64,000 nt of DNA from positions 62,001 through 126,000 of the forward strand of contig JABWCD010000023.1 of the NCBI GenBank assembly GCA_013359265.1, given 5' to 3'. Below are positions 34,730 to 43,650 of the stretch, piece after piece (the first letter of the stretch is position 1; every line of letters starts with the position of its first letter). A model generated the notes under the pieces. The model saw only the letters and a list, made by a program, of their open reading frames with translations, was not told the DNA's origin and searched no databases. Origin of the DNA: Candidatus Hydrogenedentota bacterium. Its GTDB lineage: Bacteria; Hydrogenedentota; Hydrogenedentia; Hydrogenedentales; SLHB01. Position numbers and translations under genes: made by a program.

Positions 34730-36763
34730 GTGCGCCATAACGTGCAAATTGTGTCGATACTGTTCGCCGCCGTAGCCTCTTTCTCCGAGGAAGCCGTCTT
34801 TCTCCAGAACAGCTTCAATTCGTATCCCGCGGGTCCGCTGCTCGGCGTCGTCGGCGCCCGCGCGGAGTACCACTACCTCCCCGAAACCACCCCGCGCGGA
34901 CCTTGGGCCGTTTCCACCTTCCGCTCCGACTCCGAGTCGCAACTCGCGTGGCGCGCCATTCGCGTTGACGGCAAACCCGCGCTCGCGATGATGACGCCGA
35001 ACAAGATGAAACACACGCACCCAATGGTCGTCGCGGGCGACCCACTGTGGACCCACTACGCGTTTGCGGTCGAGTTTATCGTTCCTGAAAGTACCGGCCG
35101 TTGCGGCGTCGCCGTCCGCTACCAGAACGACCGCTGCTACTATTTCTTTGGCATACAAGACCGGAATGCCTTGCTCGTTCGCGTGCGCCACGAAAAAGCG
35201 TTTCGCGATCCCGATGAGGTCGTGTTGGCGCAAGCCCCTTTCACGCCCGAACCGGGCAAGACGATTCGAGCGCTTGTCGTCGTCGACGGCCCGAAGCTAC
35301 ACGCGAAATTGGGCGACGCTGTCTCCCTGAATGCGGAAGATTCAACATATGACCGGGGGCGCGTGGGGCTGCTGTCTGATGTGCCGGTCACATTTCTTAG
35401 CACCCTCGTCATAATGAGCGCCGAGGAAAAAGACCGTATCCACGCGCTGAACGCAAAACGCGCGGCGGAAGAGAGCGCGCTGCAGGACGCAAACCCAGAG
35501 ACCGTCCTGTGGAAGAAAGTCGCGCTGCGCGACACCGGCGTCGGCCGCAACCTGCGCTTCGGCGATCTCGATGGCGACGGGCAAATCGACTTCGCCGCCG
35601 GGCAAGTCATTCACCACGGGCCCAAAGACACCAACAGCGAGATCAGTTGCATCACCGCGTACACCTTCGACGGTGAGAAGCTCTGGCAGGTTGGCAAACC
35701 GGACACGTGGCGCAACCATCTCACGAACGACGTCGCGTTTCAGATTCACGACTGGGACGGCGACGGCAAGAACGAAGTCATTTACTGCGCAAACTTCGAG
35801 ATCGTCGTCCTGGATGGCGCGACCGGCGACGTGAAGAAACGCGTCCCCACGCCCAACACGCCGCCCAATGCGAAGCCCCCGCACAACGCCTTCAAACAGA
35901 TTCTCGGCGACTCGATCTACTTCTGTGATCTTCGTGGCGCCGGACGCGACGCCGACATGATCCTCAAGGACCGGTACATGAACTATTGGGCCTACGACAA
36001 CGATCTGAACATCATGTGGCGCGGCCAATGCATGACCGGCCACTATCCCTACGCCGCCGACGTCGACAATGACGGAAAGGACGAAGTCCTGATCGGCTAC
36101 ACGCTCGTCGACAACGACGGCACAAAGCTATGGTCGATCGAAAGCGGCCTGAAAGATCACGCCGACGGCATCGCAATGGCACGATTTACAGACAACGGCC
36201 CCTGGCGCGCGTTGTGGGTCGGCAGCGACGAAGGCACAATCGTCGCGGACATGCAAGGCAACGTATTGAGGCATCACCGCCTCGGCCACGTGCAGAACCC
36301 CGGCATCGCGGAGTTCCGCCCCGACCTCCTGGGACTCGAAACCGTCTCGATCAACTACTGGAGCAACCAGGGCATCGTTCATTTCTACAACGCCGAAGGC
36401 GATCCCTACCTCGATTTCGAACCGTTCCAACACGGCAGCCTCTGCATGCCAATCAATTGGACCGGTGCGCCGCCCGAGTTTGTCGTGCTCTCCGTCAACG
36501 CCGACGAAGGCGGAATGGTCGATGGCTGGGGACGACGCGCCGTGCGCTTGCCCGCCGACGGCCACCCCGACATGGCCTACAACGTCATCGATGTAACCGG
36601 CGACTGCCGCGACGAAGTGGTCGTGTGGGACCCAACTGAACTCTGGGTTTACACCCAAAGCGACAACCCAAAATCCGGCAAACTCTACAAACCCGCGCGC
36701 AATCCCCACTACAACGACTCGAACTACCGTTGCGTCGTCTCAAGCCCCGCGTGGTCTGAATAG
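34730..36763 (+). CDS. Exported FG-GAP/rhamnogalacturonan-lyase-like protein
   Basis: 677 residues from GTG 34730, preceded by GGAGG at five bases; an ATG at 34703 is the longer option. Residues 1-24 form a signal peptide (HNVQIVSILFAAVASFSEEA). Residues 25-230 resemble a concanavalin/DUF1080-type beta-sandwich. The rest is a beta-propeller with Asp-rich FG-GAP-like calcium loops: FGDLDGDGQIDFAAGQVI, IHDWDGDGKNEVIY, AADVDNDGKDEVLIGY and ENVIDVTGDCRDEVVVWD-type endings. The layout resembles PL11-type rhamnogalacturonan lyases, but catalytic residues cannot be placed. Probably periplasmic or surface polysaccharide binding or cleavage. Confidence 0.65.
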   Translation: MRHNVQIVSILFAAVASFSEEAVFLQNSFNSYPAGPLLGVVGARAEYHYLPETTPRGPWAVSTFRSDSESQLAWRAIRVDGKPALAMMTPNKMKHTHPMVVAGDPLWTHYAFAVEFIVPESTGRCGVAVRYQNDRCYYFFGIQDRNALLVRVRHEKAFRDPDEVVLAQAPFTPEPGKTIRALVVVDGPKLHAKLGDAVSLNAEDSTYDRGRVGLLSDVPVTFLSTLVIMSAEEKDRIHALNAKRAAEESALQDANPETVLWKKVALRDTGVGRNLRFGDLDGDGQIDFAAGQVIHHGPKDTNSEISCITAYTFDGEKLWQVGKPDTWRNHLTNDVAFQIHDWDGDGKNEVIYCANFEIVVLDGATGDVKKRVPTPNTPPNAKPPHNAFKQILGDSIYFCDLRGAGRDADMILKDRYMNYWAYDNDLNIMWRGQCMTGHYPYAADVDNDGKDEVLIGYTLVDNDGTKLWSIESGLKDHADGIAMARFTDNGPWRALWVGSDEGTIVADMQGNVLRHHRLGHVQNPGIAEFRPDLLGLETVSINYWSNQGIVHFYNAEGDPYLDFEPFQHGSLCMPINWTGAPPEFVVLSVNADEGGMVDGWGRRAVRLPADGHPDMAYNVIDVTGDCRDEVVVWDPTELWVYTQSDNPKSGKLYKPARNPHYNDSNYRCVVSSPAWSE

Positions 36764-36801
36764 GCCGTCGCGTTCATCGATTCCTCGTTCCCAGTACCAT
36801 T

Positions 36802-36851
36802 CTCGCTACAAACTTTCCAGTTGGTAACGCGCTCTTGAAAAGCTCCGCTTT
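36802..36851 (-). repeat. 50-bp dispersed hairpin repeat, copy C (minus strand)
   Basis: Third copy of the unit at 2380-2429 and 4459-4508. The stem GTTACCAACT/AGTTTGTAGC around GGAA keeps pairing through a compensating G-C to C-G change relative to copy B. Located between two convergent genes in a 178-base gap. Confidence 0.8.
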
Positions 36852-36941
36852 GGCCTCCCGCCCCCACGCAAACTGCACGCGTGCTCGCACGTCGACCAAG
36901 TCGAACACGCTGCCGAACGCGCGCTGAAAGCGCACCGCAAC

Positions 36942-38489
36942 TCAGAACCCCTGCGGCGTGATCGTCTTCCACGCCTCCTGGACCGTCTTCGTCGGCTTAC
37001 GGCAGATCTGGATTGGCACATTATTCTCGAACCGATTCACGTGCTCGCCGGTAACCGTCGCCGCCAACTCCACTTCTTCATACAACGCAACGTTCTCGCG
37101 CGTGAGTCCAACCGTGATGCCAACCTCGCCCGTGCGCTCCCCCGGACCCCAATAGTAATACGTCATAAACGTGCACAACGCATCCGGCAACCCGTACTGC
37201 TTCCCGAAGAAATCGATCGCGCCCGCCTGCCCGTAATTCCGCGTGATGATGATGCAGTTCTTCTGTTCCTCGGCACTGAGCGACTCGTACACCTTCGCAA
37301 CCTCAGCAACCAGGTTTTCCCAACCGTGCTGATCCCGCCAATCGCCGGTAATTTCGTGCGCCGTGTTCTCGTCAACCAAGCCGCCCGTCATGGTTCGGAT
37401 TGCTTTGGGCGCAGTCTCGATATCGAGCATTGGCAATCCCAACGGCGCCGTCCAGATGAGACCCGCAACCGGCAACGCGAACGCCGCGCGCTTCAGCCAC
37501 CGGCTGTCCGCGACAAACGCCTGCCACGCGAGCGCGCCGCCCGCGAACAACGCGGGATACACCGGCGCGAGGTAGTACACCTTCGCTTTCGATATCACCA
37601 TGATCGTGTACACCGTCGCGCAGATGAGCCCCAGCGCGCGATACGTTCCACCGCGCTTCGTGAACAACAGAAACACAAGCCCCGGCGCCCACACGAACGC
37701 GTTGAGCGGTCCCATATAAAGCACCTGCCCCAACATGAAATCGAGAAACGAGATTCGCTGCATCGTGTGCTCGTTGAGCTGCTTCACGAACCGGTACGTT
37801 GCCCAATCGTGGTTGTACTGCCAGATCAGGTTCGGCAGGAAGATTAGCAACGCGATTGCCCCGCCCAAGTACACCCACGGACGCAAGAGGTGTTTGCGCA
37901 GCGGCGTGAGCACAATCGCGACCGCCACGCCCGTTCCGAGAAAAAGCACTGTCGGCTTGTTCAGCAATCCCACGCCCGCAATCGCGCCAAACACCAGCCA
38001 TAGCTTTTCGTTGCCGCCGTTCACGATGCGCGCCAGCACCAGGAAACACGCCGTCCAATACACCATCTCGAACGTCGGAATGTGCAGAATGCTGTGCGCC
38101 CGCAGATACGCCGGCGTCGCCACCATCACCGCGCACACGAACGCCTGCGCCCACCGCCGACCGCCCATCTCCCGCACCAGCAGGCCCGCGAGTATCACAC
38201 TCAACGCTCCCGCCACGAGCGACGGGATTCGCAACGCCAGCAGCGATTCCCCGAACAGCGTCTGCGTCAGCCGCGCCATCCACGGCACCATCGGCGTGTG
38301 ATCCACATACCCGAAACTCAGGTGACGCCCGCACGCGATGAAGTACAGCTCGTCCCGCTGAAATCCGTACCGCGTAATAAACGCGCCGTTCAAGACCACC
38401 TTGAACAACGCGAAATATCCGATGATCGCGTAGTCTGTCCGCCACCACGCAGGCTGTCGCTCGTGCTCTGTACTCGCTTCTACCGACAT
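36942..38489 (-). CDS. Multi-pass glycosyltransferase, GT39/ArnT-like
   Basis: 515 residues from the ATG at 38489, with GGGAGGG upstream; the frame extends further but that part is unlikely to be coding. About ten membrane helices (for example YAIIGYFALFKVVLNGAF, AGALSVILAGLLVREMGG, LGGAIALLIFLPNLIWQY) and the first periplasmic loop GFQRDELYFIACGRHLSFGY, DHTPMVPWMARLTQTLFGES, typical of the PMT/ArnT GT-C fold: the Asp-Glu (RDE) pair in the first loop is the catalytic signature. It moves a sugar from an undecaprenyl-phosphate carrier to lipid or protein. The last 180 residues are a soluble domain of unknown role. Confidence 0.82.
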   Translation of the reverse strand: MSVEASTEHERQPAWWRTDYAIIGYFALFKVVLNGAFITRYGFQRDELYFIACGRHLSFGYVDHTPMVPWMARLTQTLFGESLLALRIPSLVAGALSVILAGLLVREMGGRRWAQAFVCAVMVATPAYLRAHSILHIPTFEMVYWTACFLVLARIVNGGNEKLWLVFGAIAGVGLLNKPTVLFLGTGVAVAIVLTPLRKHLLRPWVYLGGAIALLIFLPNLIWQYNHDWATYRFVKQLNEHTMQRISFLDFMLGQVLYMGPLNAFVWAPGLVFLLFTKRGGTYRALGLICATVYTIMVISKAKVYYLAPVYPALFAGGALAWQAFVADSRWLKRAAFALPVAGLIWTAPLGLPMLDIETAPKAIRTMTGGLVDENTAHEITGDWRDQHGWENLVAEVAKVYESLSAEEQKNCIIITRNYGQAGAIDFFGKQYGLPDALCTFMTYYYWGPGERTGEVGITVGLTRENVALYEEVELAATVTGEHVNRFENNVPIQICRKPTKTVQEAWKTITPQGF

Positions 38490-38606
38490 TGAAACTCGTC
38501 CCTCCCGCCACATTCTACGATGCTTCGCCGCCCCGCAGGGTTTACAGCCCGTTCGCGTGAAGCACCTCGCTAATAGTCCCCGCATTCGCGCGAAGCACCT
38601 TGGAGT

Positions 38607-38624
38607 GCGGAGCGGCAACTCCGC
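38607..38624 (+). terminator. Hairpin with short T-rich tail, terminator-like
   Basis: GCGGAG/CTCCGC (38607-38612 with 38619-38624) followed by CTTTCTTCTTTG. It lies in the 295-base gap between the divergent GT39-like gene and the next oxidoreductase. This gap holds no gene I can support. Confidence 0.4.
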
Positions 38625-38784
38625 CTTTCTTCTTTGTTTGCCCACGCACCACAAACAACGCGCCGGCGCTCCAGCACGCGCCATTGTGTGCAGCGTGGCA
38701 AGTGCGATATCGTGCGGGGCGCGGCGCAAACGGTACAATCGCGGGAATCTGGGCACTGAAACTATAGCCAGTGGGAGAGCAACC

Positions 38785-39960
38785 ATGTCCATCGATCGAC
38801 GGACCTTCTTGGCGGCAACGGCGGCGGCATCGATCGCGTCCGCATCGGGCGGCGCAATCGCCCAAGGCAAGAAATACCGCGCATGCGTCATCGGTGACAC
38901 GAAGGACGGCGGCTACGGACACGACGTCCACCTCATCTTCAAGACACGCCCGGACGTTGAAGTCGTCGGTCTCGCCGATCCTGATGAAGCGGGCCGCGCC
39001 CAGCGCGCCGCCGACTGCGGCGCGAAGACGCAGTACGCCGACTACAAGGAAATGCTCGCGAAGGAAAAACCGGACCTTGTCGCCGTATGCCCGCGCACGA
39101 CGCCCCGCCACAAGGAGTACCTGCTCGCGTGCGCGGAAATCGGCGCGCACGGCTTCATCGAAAAACCGCTCTGCGTCGATCTCGCCGAAGCCGACGAGAT
39201 TATCGCGGCAATCGACGCAAAGAAACTGAAGTGGACCATCGGCTTCAATTTCCGCTCGACGCCCCTCGTACAACACGCGCGCAAACTGCTCGTGGAAGAC
39301 AGAATTGTCGGTTCGATCCTCGAAGTCCGCAGCCGTGGAAAGGAAGATGACCGCGCCGGCGGCGAAGACCTGATCGTGCTGGGTGTCCACCTCTTCGACA
39401 TGATCAACTTCCTCTTCGGCAAACCGCAGTGGTGCTATTCGGACATCACGTTCAACGGCAAACCCGCCACGAAGGAAAACGTCACCGAAGCGACCGAACC
39501 CCTCGGCCCCATCGTCGGCAATCGTATCACCGCGGCCTTCGGTCTCGGCAACGGCGTCCCCGCATTCTTCTCGAGTATGAAAAGCAAAGACGGTAACGGC
39601 GGACGCTGGGGCATCGACGTCTACGGCACGCAAGGCGTCATGTCCATCCGCCAGAACATCGGCCCCGAAATCTTCGTGTTGAAAGACAGCTCCTGGTCAC
39701 CTGGCGGCAGCGACAAAAAGTGGGAACCCCTGCCCAACGCGCCCCAATCCCCCGACCAAGGCGATCACCTGCAGCGCTACTCGATTATCGTCAACGATCT
39801 CATCGACTCGATCGAAAAGGACAAGCAACCGGTCATCAATCTCAACTCCGGCCGCGACGCCCTCGAACTCATCCAGGCCGTCTTCGACTCCTGCGTCCAA
39901 GGTAAGCGCGTGGAAATTCCCGTAGAGGACCGCACCCACCCACTCAAACGTTGGGCGTAA
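38785..39960 (+). CDS. Tat-exported Gfo/Idh/MocA oxidoreductase
   Basis: 391 residues. MSIDRRTFLAATAAASIASA is a Tat signal. RACVIGDTKDGGYGHDVHLI is the degenerate NAD loop, and AHGFIEKPLCVDLAEADEII carries the EKP motif. The C-terminal domain has GEDLIVLGVHLFDMINFLFG. The nucleotide loop differs from the usual GxGxxG (GDTKDGGYG), so cofactor binding may be altered. Family members act on sugars or sugar derivatives. GGGAGAG before the ATG sets the start at 38785; the frame opens 228 bases earlier without a plausible start. Single gene. Confidence 0.85.
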   Translation: MSIDRRTFLAATAAASIASASGGAIAQGKKYRACVIGDTKDGGYGHDVHLIFKTRPDVEVVGLADPDEAGRAQRAADCGAKTQYADYKEMLAKEKPDLVAVCPRTTPRHKEYLLACAEIGAHGFIEKPLCVDLAEADEIIAAIDAKKLKWTIGFNFRSTPLVQHARKLLVEDRIVGSILEVRSRGKEDDRAGGEDLIVLGVHLFDMINFLFGKPQWCYSDITFNGKPATKENVTEATEPLGPIVGNRITAAFGLGNGVPAFFSSMKSKDGNGGRWGIDVYGTQGVMSIRQNIGPEIFVLKDSSWSPGGSDKKWEPLPNAPQSPDQGDHLQRYSIIVNDLIDSIEKDKQPVINLNSGRDALELIQAVFDSCVQGKRVEIPVEDRTHPLKRWA

Positions 39961-39970
39961 AACGCTACGT

Positions 39971-40972
39971 CTACAGATACTTCAACGCCGAACTCACCAC
40001 CCGCTCCACCGTAATCCACGTCATGCACCGGTGATCCGTCGAACAAACCGGCTTCTGGCACGGTCCGCAATCGACATCCACGCGCAGCACTTTCCCCTTC
40101 TCATACGGCCCGCACGAATACTTCGGCGACGTTGGCCCCATGATGCACACCACCGGCACGCCGAACGCCACCGCGATGTGGCGTGTGCCCGAGTCGTTTC
40201 CGATCAACAGATCGAGCTGTGAAATCGCCGCCTTCAGTTTCACGATCGTCTGTGTGCCTTCGTCGTACCGAATCAGCGGATACTTCGCATTGCGAATAAC
40301 CGCATTGCGCGTCTCTTCCTCGCCGGGCCCAGTTAACAACACGCACCGCGCGCCCGATTTCTCCTTCAGTTCATCTGCAACTGCTGCATACCGGTCCGCC
40401 GGCCACAGCTTGCTCGGACCAAACGCCGCGCCCGGCGCAATGCCCACCAGCGGCCCCCCGCCTTCGAGATGCGGACGCACCTGCGCCAGCGCCTCCTCGC
40501 TCGCGCGCAGCTCGAGTCCCTTCCCGTCGTCCGCGCAATCCAATGGCGCCAGCAGATGGAGATACTCCGACGCCATGTAAATCGGTTCGATGACGCCGTT
40601 CACGCGATGCGGCTCGACGCGATCCGTCAACAACCACGAACGGTTCCCGCGCTTGTATCCGACGCGCCGCCGCGCGCCCGTCATCCACGCGAGAATTGCC
40701 GCGCGCGCCGAGTGCGGAAAAACGATCGCGGCATCGCGCGCGAACGGCCGCAATTCTCGCGCAGCGTTCAATATCTGGATTAAGGTCGGCCTCGACACCA
40801 CCGCAACGCGCCGCGCAATGTACGGCAATCCGTCGAGCAAATCGCACGCAGTCTGCCGACCCGCCACGGTCAATTCCGCCTCGGGATACCGCCGCGCAAT
40901 TGCGCGCAACGCCGGCGTGCACATCGCCACGTCGCCCACCCAGTTCGGCGCCAGCGCGAGAATACGCTTCAC
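39971..40972 (-). CDS. waaF: ADP-heptose:LPS heptosyltransferase, WaaF-like
   Basis: 333 residues of the GT9 family. ILALAPNWVGDVAMCTPALR at the N-terminus is the characteristic WaaF start; the sugar-nucleotide region has ISQLDLLIGNDSGTRHIAVA and GVPVVCIMGPTSPKYS. It transfers the second heptose to the LPS inner core in the cytoplasm, showing the organism makes a heptose-containing outer membrane lipid. A hairpin with an 11-bp stem lies just upstream (about 41000-41040). No other LPS genes are adjacent. Confidence 0.88.
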   Translation of the reverse strand: MKRILALAPNWVGDVAMCTPALRAIARRYPEAELTVAGRQTACDLLDGLPYIARRVAVVSRPTLIQILNAARELRPFARDAAIVFPHSARAAILAWMTGARRRVGYKRGNRSWLLTDRVEPHRVNGVIEPIYMASEYLHLLAPLDCADDGKGLELRASEEALAQVRPHLEGGGPLVGIAPGAAFGPSKLWPADRYAAVADELKEKSGARCVLLTGPGEEETRNAVIRNAKYPLIRYDEGTQTIVKLKAAISQLDLLIGNDSGTRHIAVAFGVPVVCIMGPTSPKYSCGPYEKGKVLRVDVDCGPCQKPVCSTDHRCMTWITVERVVSSALKYL

Positions 40973-41050
40973 AGCCCGTTTCTTTTTGGAGAGAGCGCGA
41001 GAGAACCTTTTTCTCTCCGCAAAGAAGAAGGTCCTCTCGGAAATGACTGG

Positions 41051-41428
41051 CTAGGAATCACGGTGTTGGCGGACACGTTTGCCGAGTTCGGTGAGGAACT
41101 CTTCCTCGCCAAGGGTGGACTGCCACAGCTCGCGCTTGTCGCGCAAGTGCCGGCGGATGATTTGGCCCGCCTCCAGAATCGCAAACACCATCACCGCGAA
41201 AAAGAAGATAAACAGGCAGATGAGCACGAAGACCGACTGCTTAGGGTTCTCCCGATACTCGGCTATCTGCAACCCCAACAGCAGGACAACGATGATCGCA
41301 AGCAACAGGTAGAAGCTGGTGGGCCGGTACTCCGCGATGGTCTGCCACCCCTTGCGCACGTGCATGCCGAGGGTCTTCACCTCCTTCGGCTCGTCCCCAG
41401 CGCCGGATTTGTCGGACCTGTCCGCCAT
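41051..41428 (-). CDS. Small membrane protein paired with FmdB
   Basis: 125 residues from the ATG at 41428; the longer open frame overlaps FmdB. Two strong membrane helices, FYLLLAIIVVLLLGLQIAEY and VFVLICLFIFFFAVMVFAIL, flanked by charged ends, with a charged C-terminus (RRHLRDKRELWQSTLGEEEF). No family recognised. It starts 11 bases after the FmdB stop, so the two are co-transcribed. Confidence 0.6.
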   Translation of the reverse strand: MADRSDKSGAGDEPKEVKTLGMHVRKGWQTIAEYRPTSFYLLLAIIVVLLLGLQIAEYRENPKQSVFVLICLFIFFFAVMVFAILEAGQIIRRHLRDKRELWQSTLGEEEFLTELGKRVRQHRDS

Positions 41429-41439
41429 CGAGTGGGCCC

Positions 41440-41655
41440 TCAGTTCATCCCACAGCCGCCCGGCATCCGGCAGCACGACGGCGCCCCGCATGGCATTGCC
41501 GGCTCCGCCGCGCGCGACGTCACCGCCGCAAACGCGCTCAGTTGCTTTGCCATCCGGTTCGACCCACAGTCCGGACATAGCGGCTTCGCGTCAGCCCGAA
41601 CCAACAGCTCGTGCTCCTGCTGGCAATCCTCGCAAACGAACCCAAACAACGGCAT
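41440..41655 (-). CDS. FmdB-family zinc ribbon protein
   Basis: 71 residues. MPLFGFVCEDCQQEHELLV and LCPDCGSNRMAKQLSAFAAV carry the two CxxC pairs of the FmdB/CxxC_CxxC_SSSS family. These are small putative regulators with a zinc ribbon and a Cys/Gly-rich tail (CGAPSCCRMPGGCGMN). Function is not known beyond zinc binding. Confidence 0.85.
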   Translation of the reverse strand: MPLFGFVCEDCQQEHELLVRADAKPLCPDCGSNRMAKQLSAFAAVTSRAAEPAMPCGAPSCCRMPGGCGMN

Positions 41656-41935
41656 GCGATCATTCTCCCGCGCCCCAAATTAGACGTTCTTCCGCACATC
41701 CAAATCCTAACACACGCACGAAATACCCGCAAGAATAGGCGCTTTTCGCATTTATCCGCAGCATGCATTTCATACAGACCACTATATCTAGATCGTCGAT
41801 GACGGCGAGCTGTAAACATACTACTCGACGGAGCAATTACACTAGCCACAATACATGCTACAACTCATAGAATAGCCTACAGTTTATGGTGAAAATCACC
41901 CCAAAAAATTCTTGTTGACAACCCGAAGAAAGGTG
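41656..41935. other. AT-rich intergenic stretch, no gene seen
   Basis: About 280 bases of lower GC content upstream of the promoter at 41936, with no ORF or repeat I can support. It likely separates the minus-strand zinc ribbon gene from the plus-strand RNA and rarA, and may hold regulatory sites. The first copy of GTTGACAACCC lies at 41914-41924. Confidence 0.4.
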
Positions 41936-41964
41936 TTGACAACCCCTATATGTTGTGGTAACAT
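41914..41964 (+). promoter_or_regulatory. Strong sigma-70 promoter with repeated GTTGACAACCC
   Basis: TTGACA (41936-41941), a 17-base spacer and TAACAT (41959-41964) form a near-consensus promoter. The 11-mer GTTGACAACCC occurs at 41914 and 41935, 21 bases apart, and is itself partly palindromic (GTTG-A-CAAC). The second copy contains the -35 box, so a regulator binding both copies would cover it. Confidence 0.7.
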
Positions 41965-41970
41965 GCCTCC

Positions 41971-42217
41971 AGTGCTTGGAACCACTTGGTGTGGATCTGG
42001 TCAACGACCCCATTGCACCGTGGAGGTCGTTCCGCAGCCCAGACCACTAAGGATCCACACGCTCTATGTAGCGTCTGAGGCCAACGACCGCAGCCCAATG
42101 GTTTCAGGTTAGTACGCTATACCGTGACCCTCTTGCGCCAAGAACACGGATAACACGGTATCCAGGCACTCCCCGCACTGAGCGGCGGGTTCCCAAGGCC
42201 CGCCGCTCCCTCCTTTT
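41971..42217 (+). ncRNA. Structured non-coding RNA upstream of rarA, possibly 6S RNA
   Basis: The expected start is about 41971, seven bases after the -10 box, and a strong terminator ends at 42217. No ORF is convincing. Pairings seen: 41975-41984 with 42099-42108 (10 bp closing stem, two G-U); GTGTGGATC (41989-41997) with GATCCACAC (42052-42060); TGGTC (41998-42002) with GACCA (42042-42046); AACGACC (42003-42009) with GGTCGTT (42025-42031); CCA/TGG at the tip. A small hairpin ACGCT/AGCGT (42059-42074 region) sits in the 3' bubble, and a second domain pairs ATACCGTG (42119-42126) with CACGGTAT (42154-42161). A long hairpin with an interior bubble is the 6S layout, and 6S genes often lie beside rarA. 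I could not recognise conserved 6S sequence, so identity is open. Confidence 0.55.
42180..42217 (+). terminator. Rho-independent terminator ending the structured RNA
   Basis: Perfect 10-bp stem GAGCGGCGGG (42180-42189) and CCCGCCGCTC (42199-42208), then CCTCCTTTT. Confidence 0.75.
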
Positions 42218-42303
42218 GCGGCTCGAAAACCGGACCTATCGGAAACGCAAACCCTTGAACACCGGTTGCGCCCGAACACAGCGTTTTCTTGTACGATGTC
42301 CCT

Positions 42304-43650
42304 ATGCCCGAAGACCTCTTCACACACGCCGCCGCCGATCGCATCAAGAAGGAAGCGCCCCTCGCCCGCCGCGTCGCCCCGCGCTCAATCGATGACATCA
42401 TCGGCCAGGAACACATCCTCGGGCCCGGCAAAATCCTGCGCCGCGCAATCGAAGCGGACCGCATCACCTCGCTAATTCTCTACGGCCCCCCGGGTTGCGG
42501 GAAAACCGCGCTCGCGCGCGTCATTGCCATGCGCACGCAGTCCGCATTCGACAATCTGAACGCGGTCACCTCGGGCGTAAAGGAACTGCGCGCGCTCATC
42601 GACACTGCCAAAGCGCGGCGCCTCCACGACGGGAAGAAGACCATTGTCTTCGTCGACGAAATCCACCGCTTCAACCGCGCCCAACAGGACGCGCTGCTGC
42701 CCGACGTCGAAAACGGCAACATCGTTTTGATCGGCGCCACAACGGAAAACCCGTTCTTCTCCGTCGTTGCGCCGCTGCTGTCGCGTTCGCAGATATTCGA
42801 ACTGCACCCGCTCACCGAGGACCACGTCATCGCATTGTTGCGGCGCTCCCTGTCGCACCCTGAACGCGGCTGGAAAGACCTCGACGTCAACGCGGACGAC
42901 GACGCATTACACCACATCGCGCGCTACGCCGAAGGCGACGCGCGGCGCGCGCTGAACGCGCTCGAGATCGCCGTTCTCACGACGCCGCGGGAAGCCGGCG
43001 CAGTCCACATCACCCGCGCCGGCGCCGAAGAATCGATCCAGCGCAAGCTCATCCACTACGACGGCACGGGCGACGAGCATTACGACGCCGCGTCCGCGTT
43101 CATCAAGAGTATGCGCGGCACCGATCCCGATTCCGCGCTCTATTGGATGGCGCGCATGCTGCACGCGGGCGAAAGCCCGCGCTTCGTCGCGCGCCGCATC
43201 TGCATCGCCGCGTCCGAAGATGTCGGCAACGCCGATCCGATGGCGATCGTCGTCGCGACCGCCGCGTGGCAGGCCTGCGAATTCATCGGCATGCCCGAAG
43301 CGCAGATTATCCTCGCGCAGGCCGCGACCTACGTAGCATGCGCGCCAAAGAGCAACGCAGCGTACTTGGGCATCGCCGCCGCGATGGAAGACGTGCAGCA
43401 AGGCAAGGCCGTCGCCGTGCCGAAACACTTGCAGGACACGCACTATCCCGGCTCGCAACGCCTCGGCCGCGGCGAAGGCTACAAGTACCCGCACGACTTT
43501 CCCGGCGGCTATGTCCCCCAGCACTACGGCGTCGAACGCGGATCGTATTACCATCCCGTCGATCGCGGAAAAGAAGCAGAGTTTGGGGATCGGTTGGGGC
43601 GCGCTGTCGAGGAAGACGAATTGGCTGCCAACGATTCTCAGGATGAATGA
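42304..43650 (+). CDS. rarA: Replication-associated recombination protein RarA (MgsA)
   Basis: 448 residues. AAA+ motifs: Walker A LILYGPPGCGKTALARVIA, Walker B TIVFVDEIHRFNRAQQDALL, sensor region GNIVLIGATTENPFFSVVAP. The C-terminus ends with the family pattern GYKYPHDFPGGYVPQHY. It acts at stalled replication forks with clamp loader-like activity. ATG 42304 is preferred over an upstream TTG at 42289. The structured RNA lies 87 bases before it. Confidence 0.95.
   Translation: MPEDLFTHAAADRIKKEAPLARRVAPRSIDDIIGQEHILGPGKILRRAIEADRITSLILYGPPGCGKTALARVIAMRTQSAFDNLNAVTSGVKELRALIDTAKARRLHDGKKTIVFVDEIHRFNRAQQDALLPDVENGNIVLIGATTENPFFSVVAPLLSRSQIFELHPLTEDHVIALLRRSLSHPERGWKDLDVNADDDALHHIARYAEGDARRALNALEIAVLTTPREAGAVHITRAGAEESIQRKLIHYDGTGDEHYDAASAFIKSMRGTDPDSALYWMARMLHAGESPRFVARRICIAASEDVGNADPMAIVVATAAWQACEFIGMPEAQIILAQAATYVACAPKSNAAYLGIAAAMEDVQQGKAVAVPKHLQDTHYPGSQRLGRGEGYKYPHDFPGGYVPQHYGVERGSYYHPVDRGKEAEFGDRLGRAVEEDELAANDSQDE

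Noticed and set aside
34703-34730. ATG 34703 as start of the FG-GAP protein
   Set aside because: GTG 34730 has a better ribosome-binding site and directly starts the signal peptide, although the longer start cannot be excluded.
41971-42217. Structured RNA as 4.5S SRP RNA, RNase P RNA or tmRNA
   Set aside because: I cannot find the GGAAG/AGCA loop of SRP RNA, the RNase P core motifs or a tmRNA acceptor arm.
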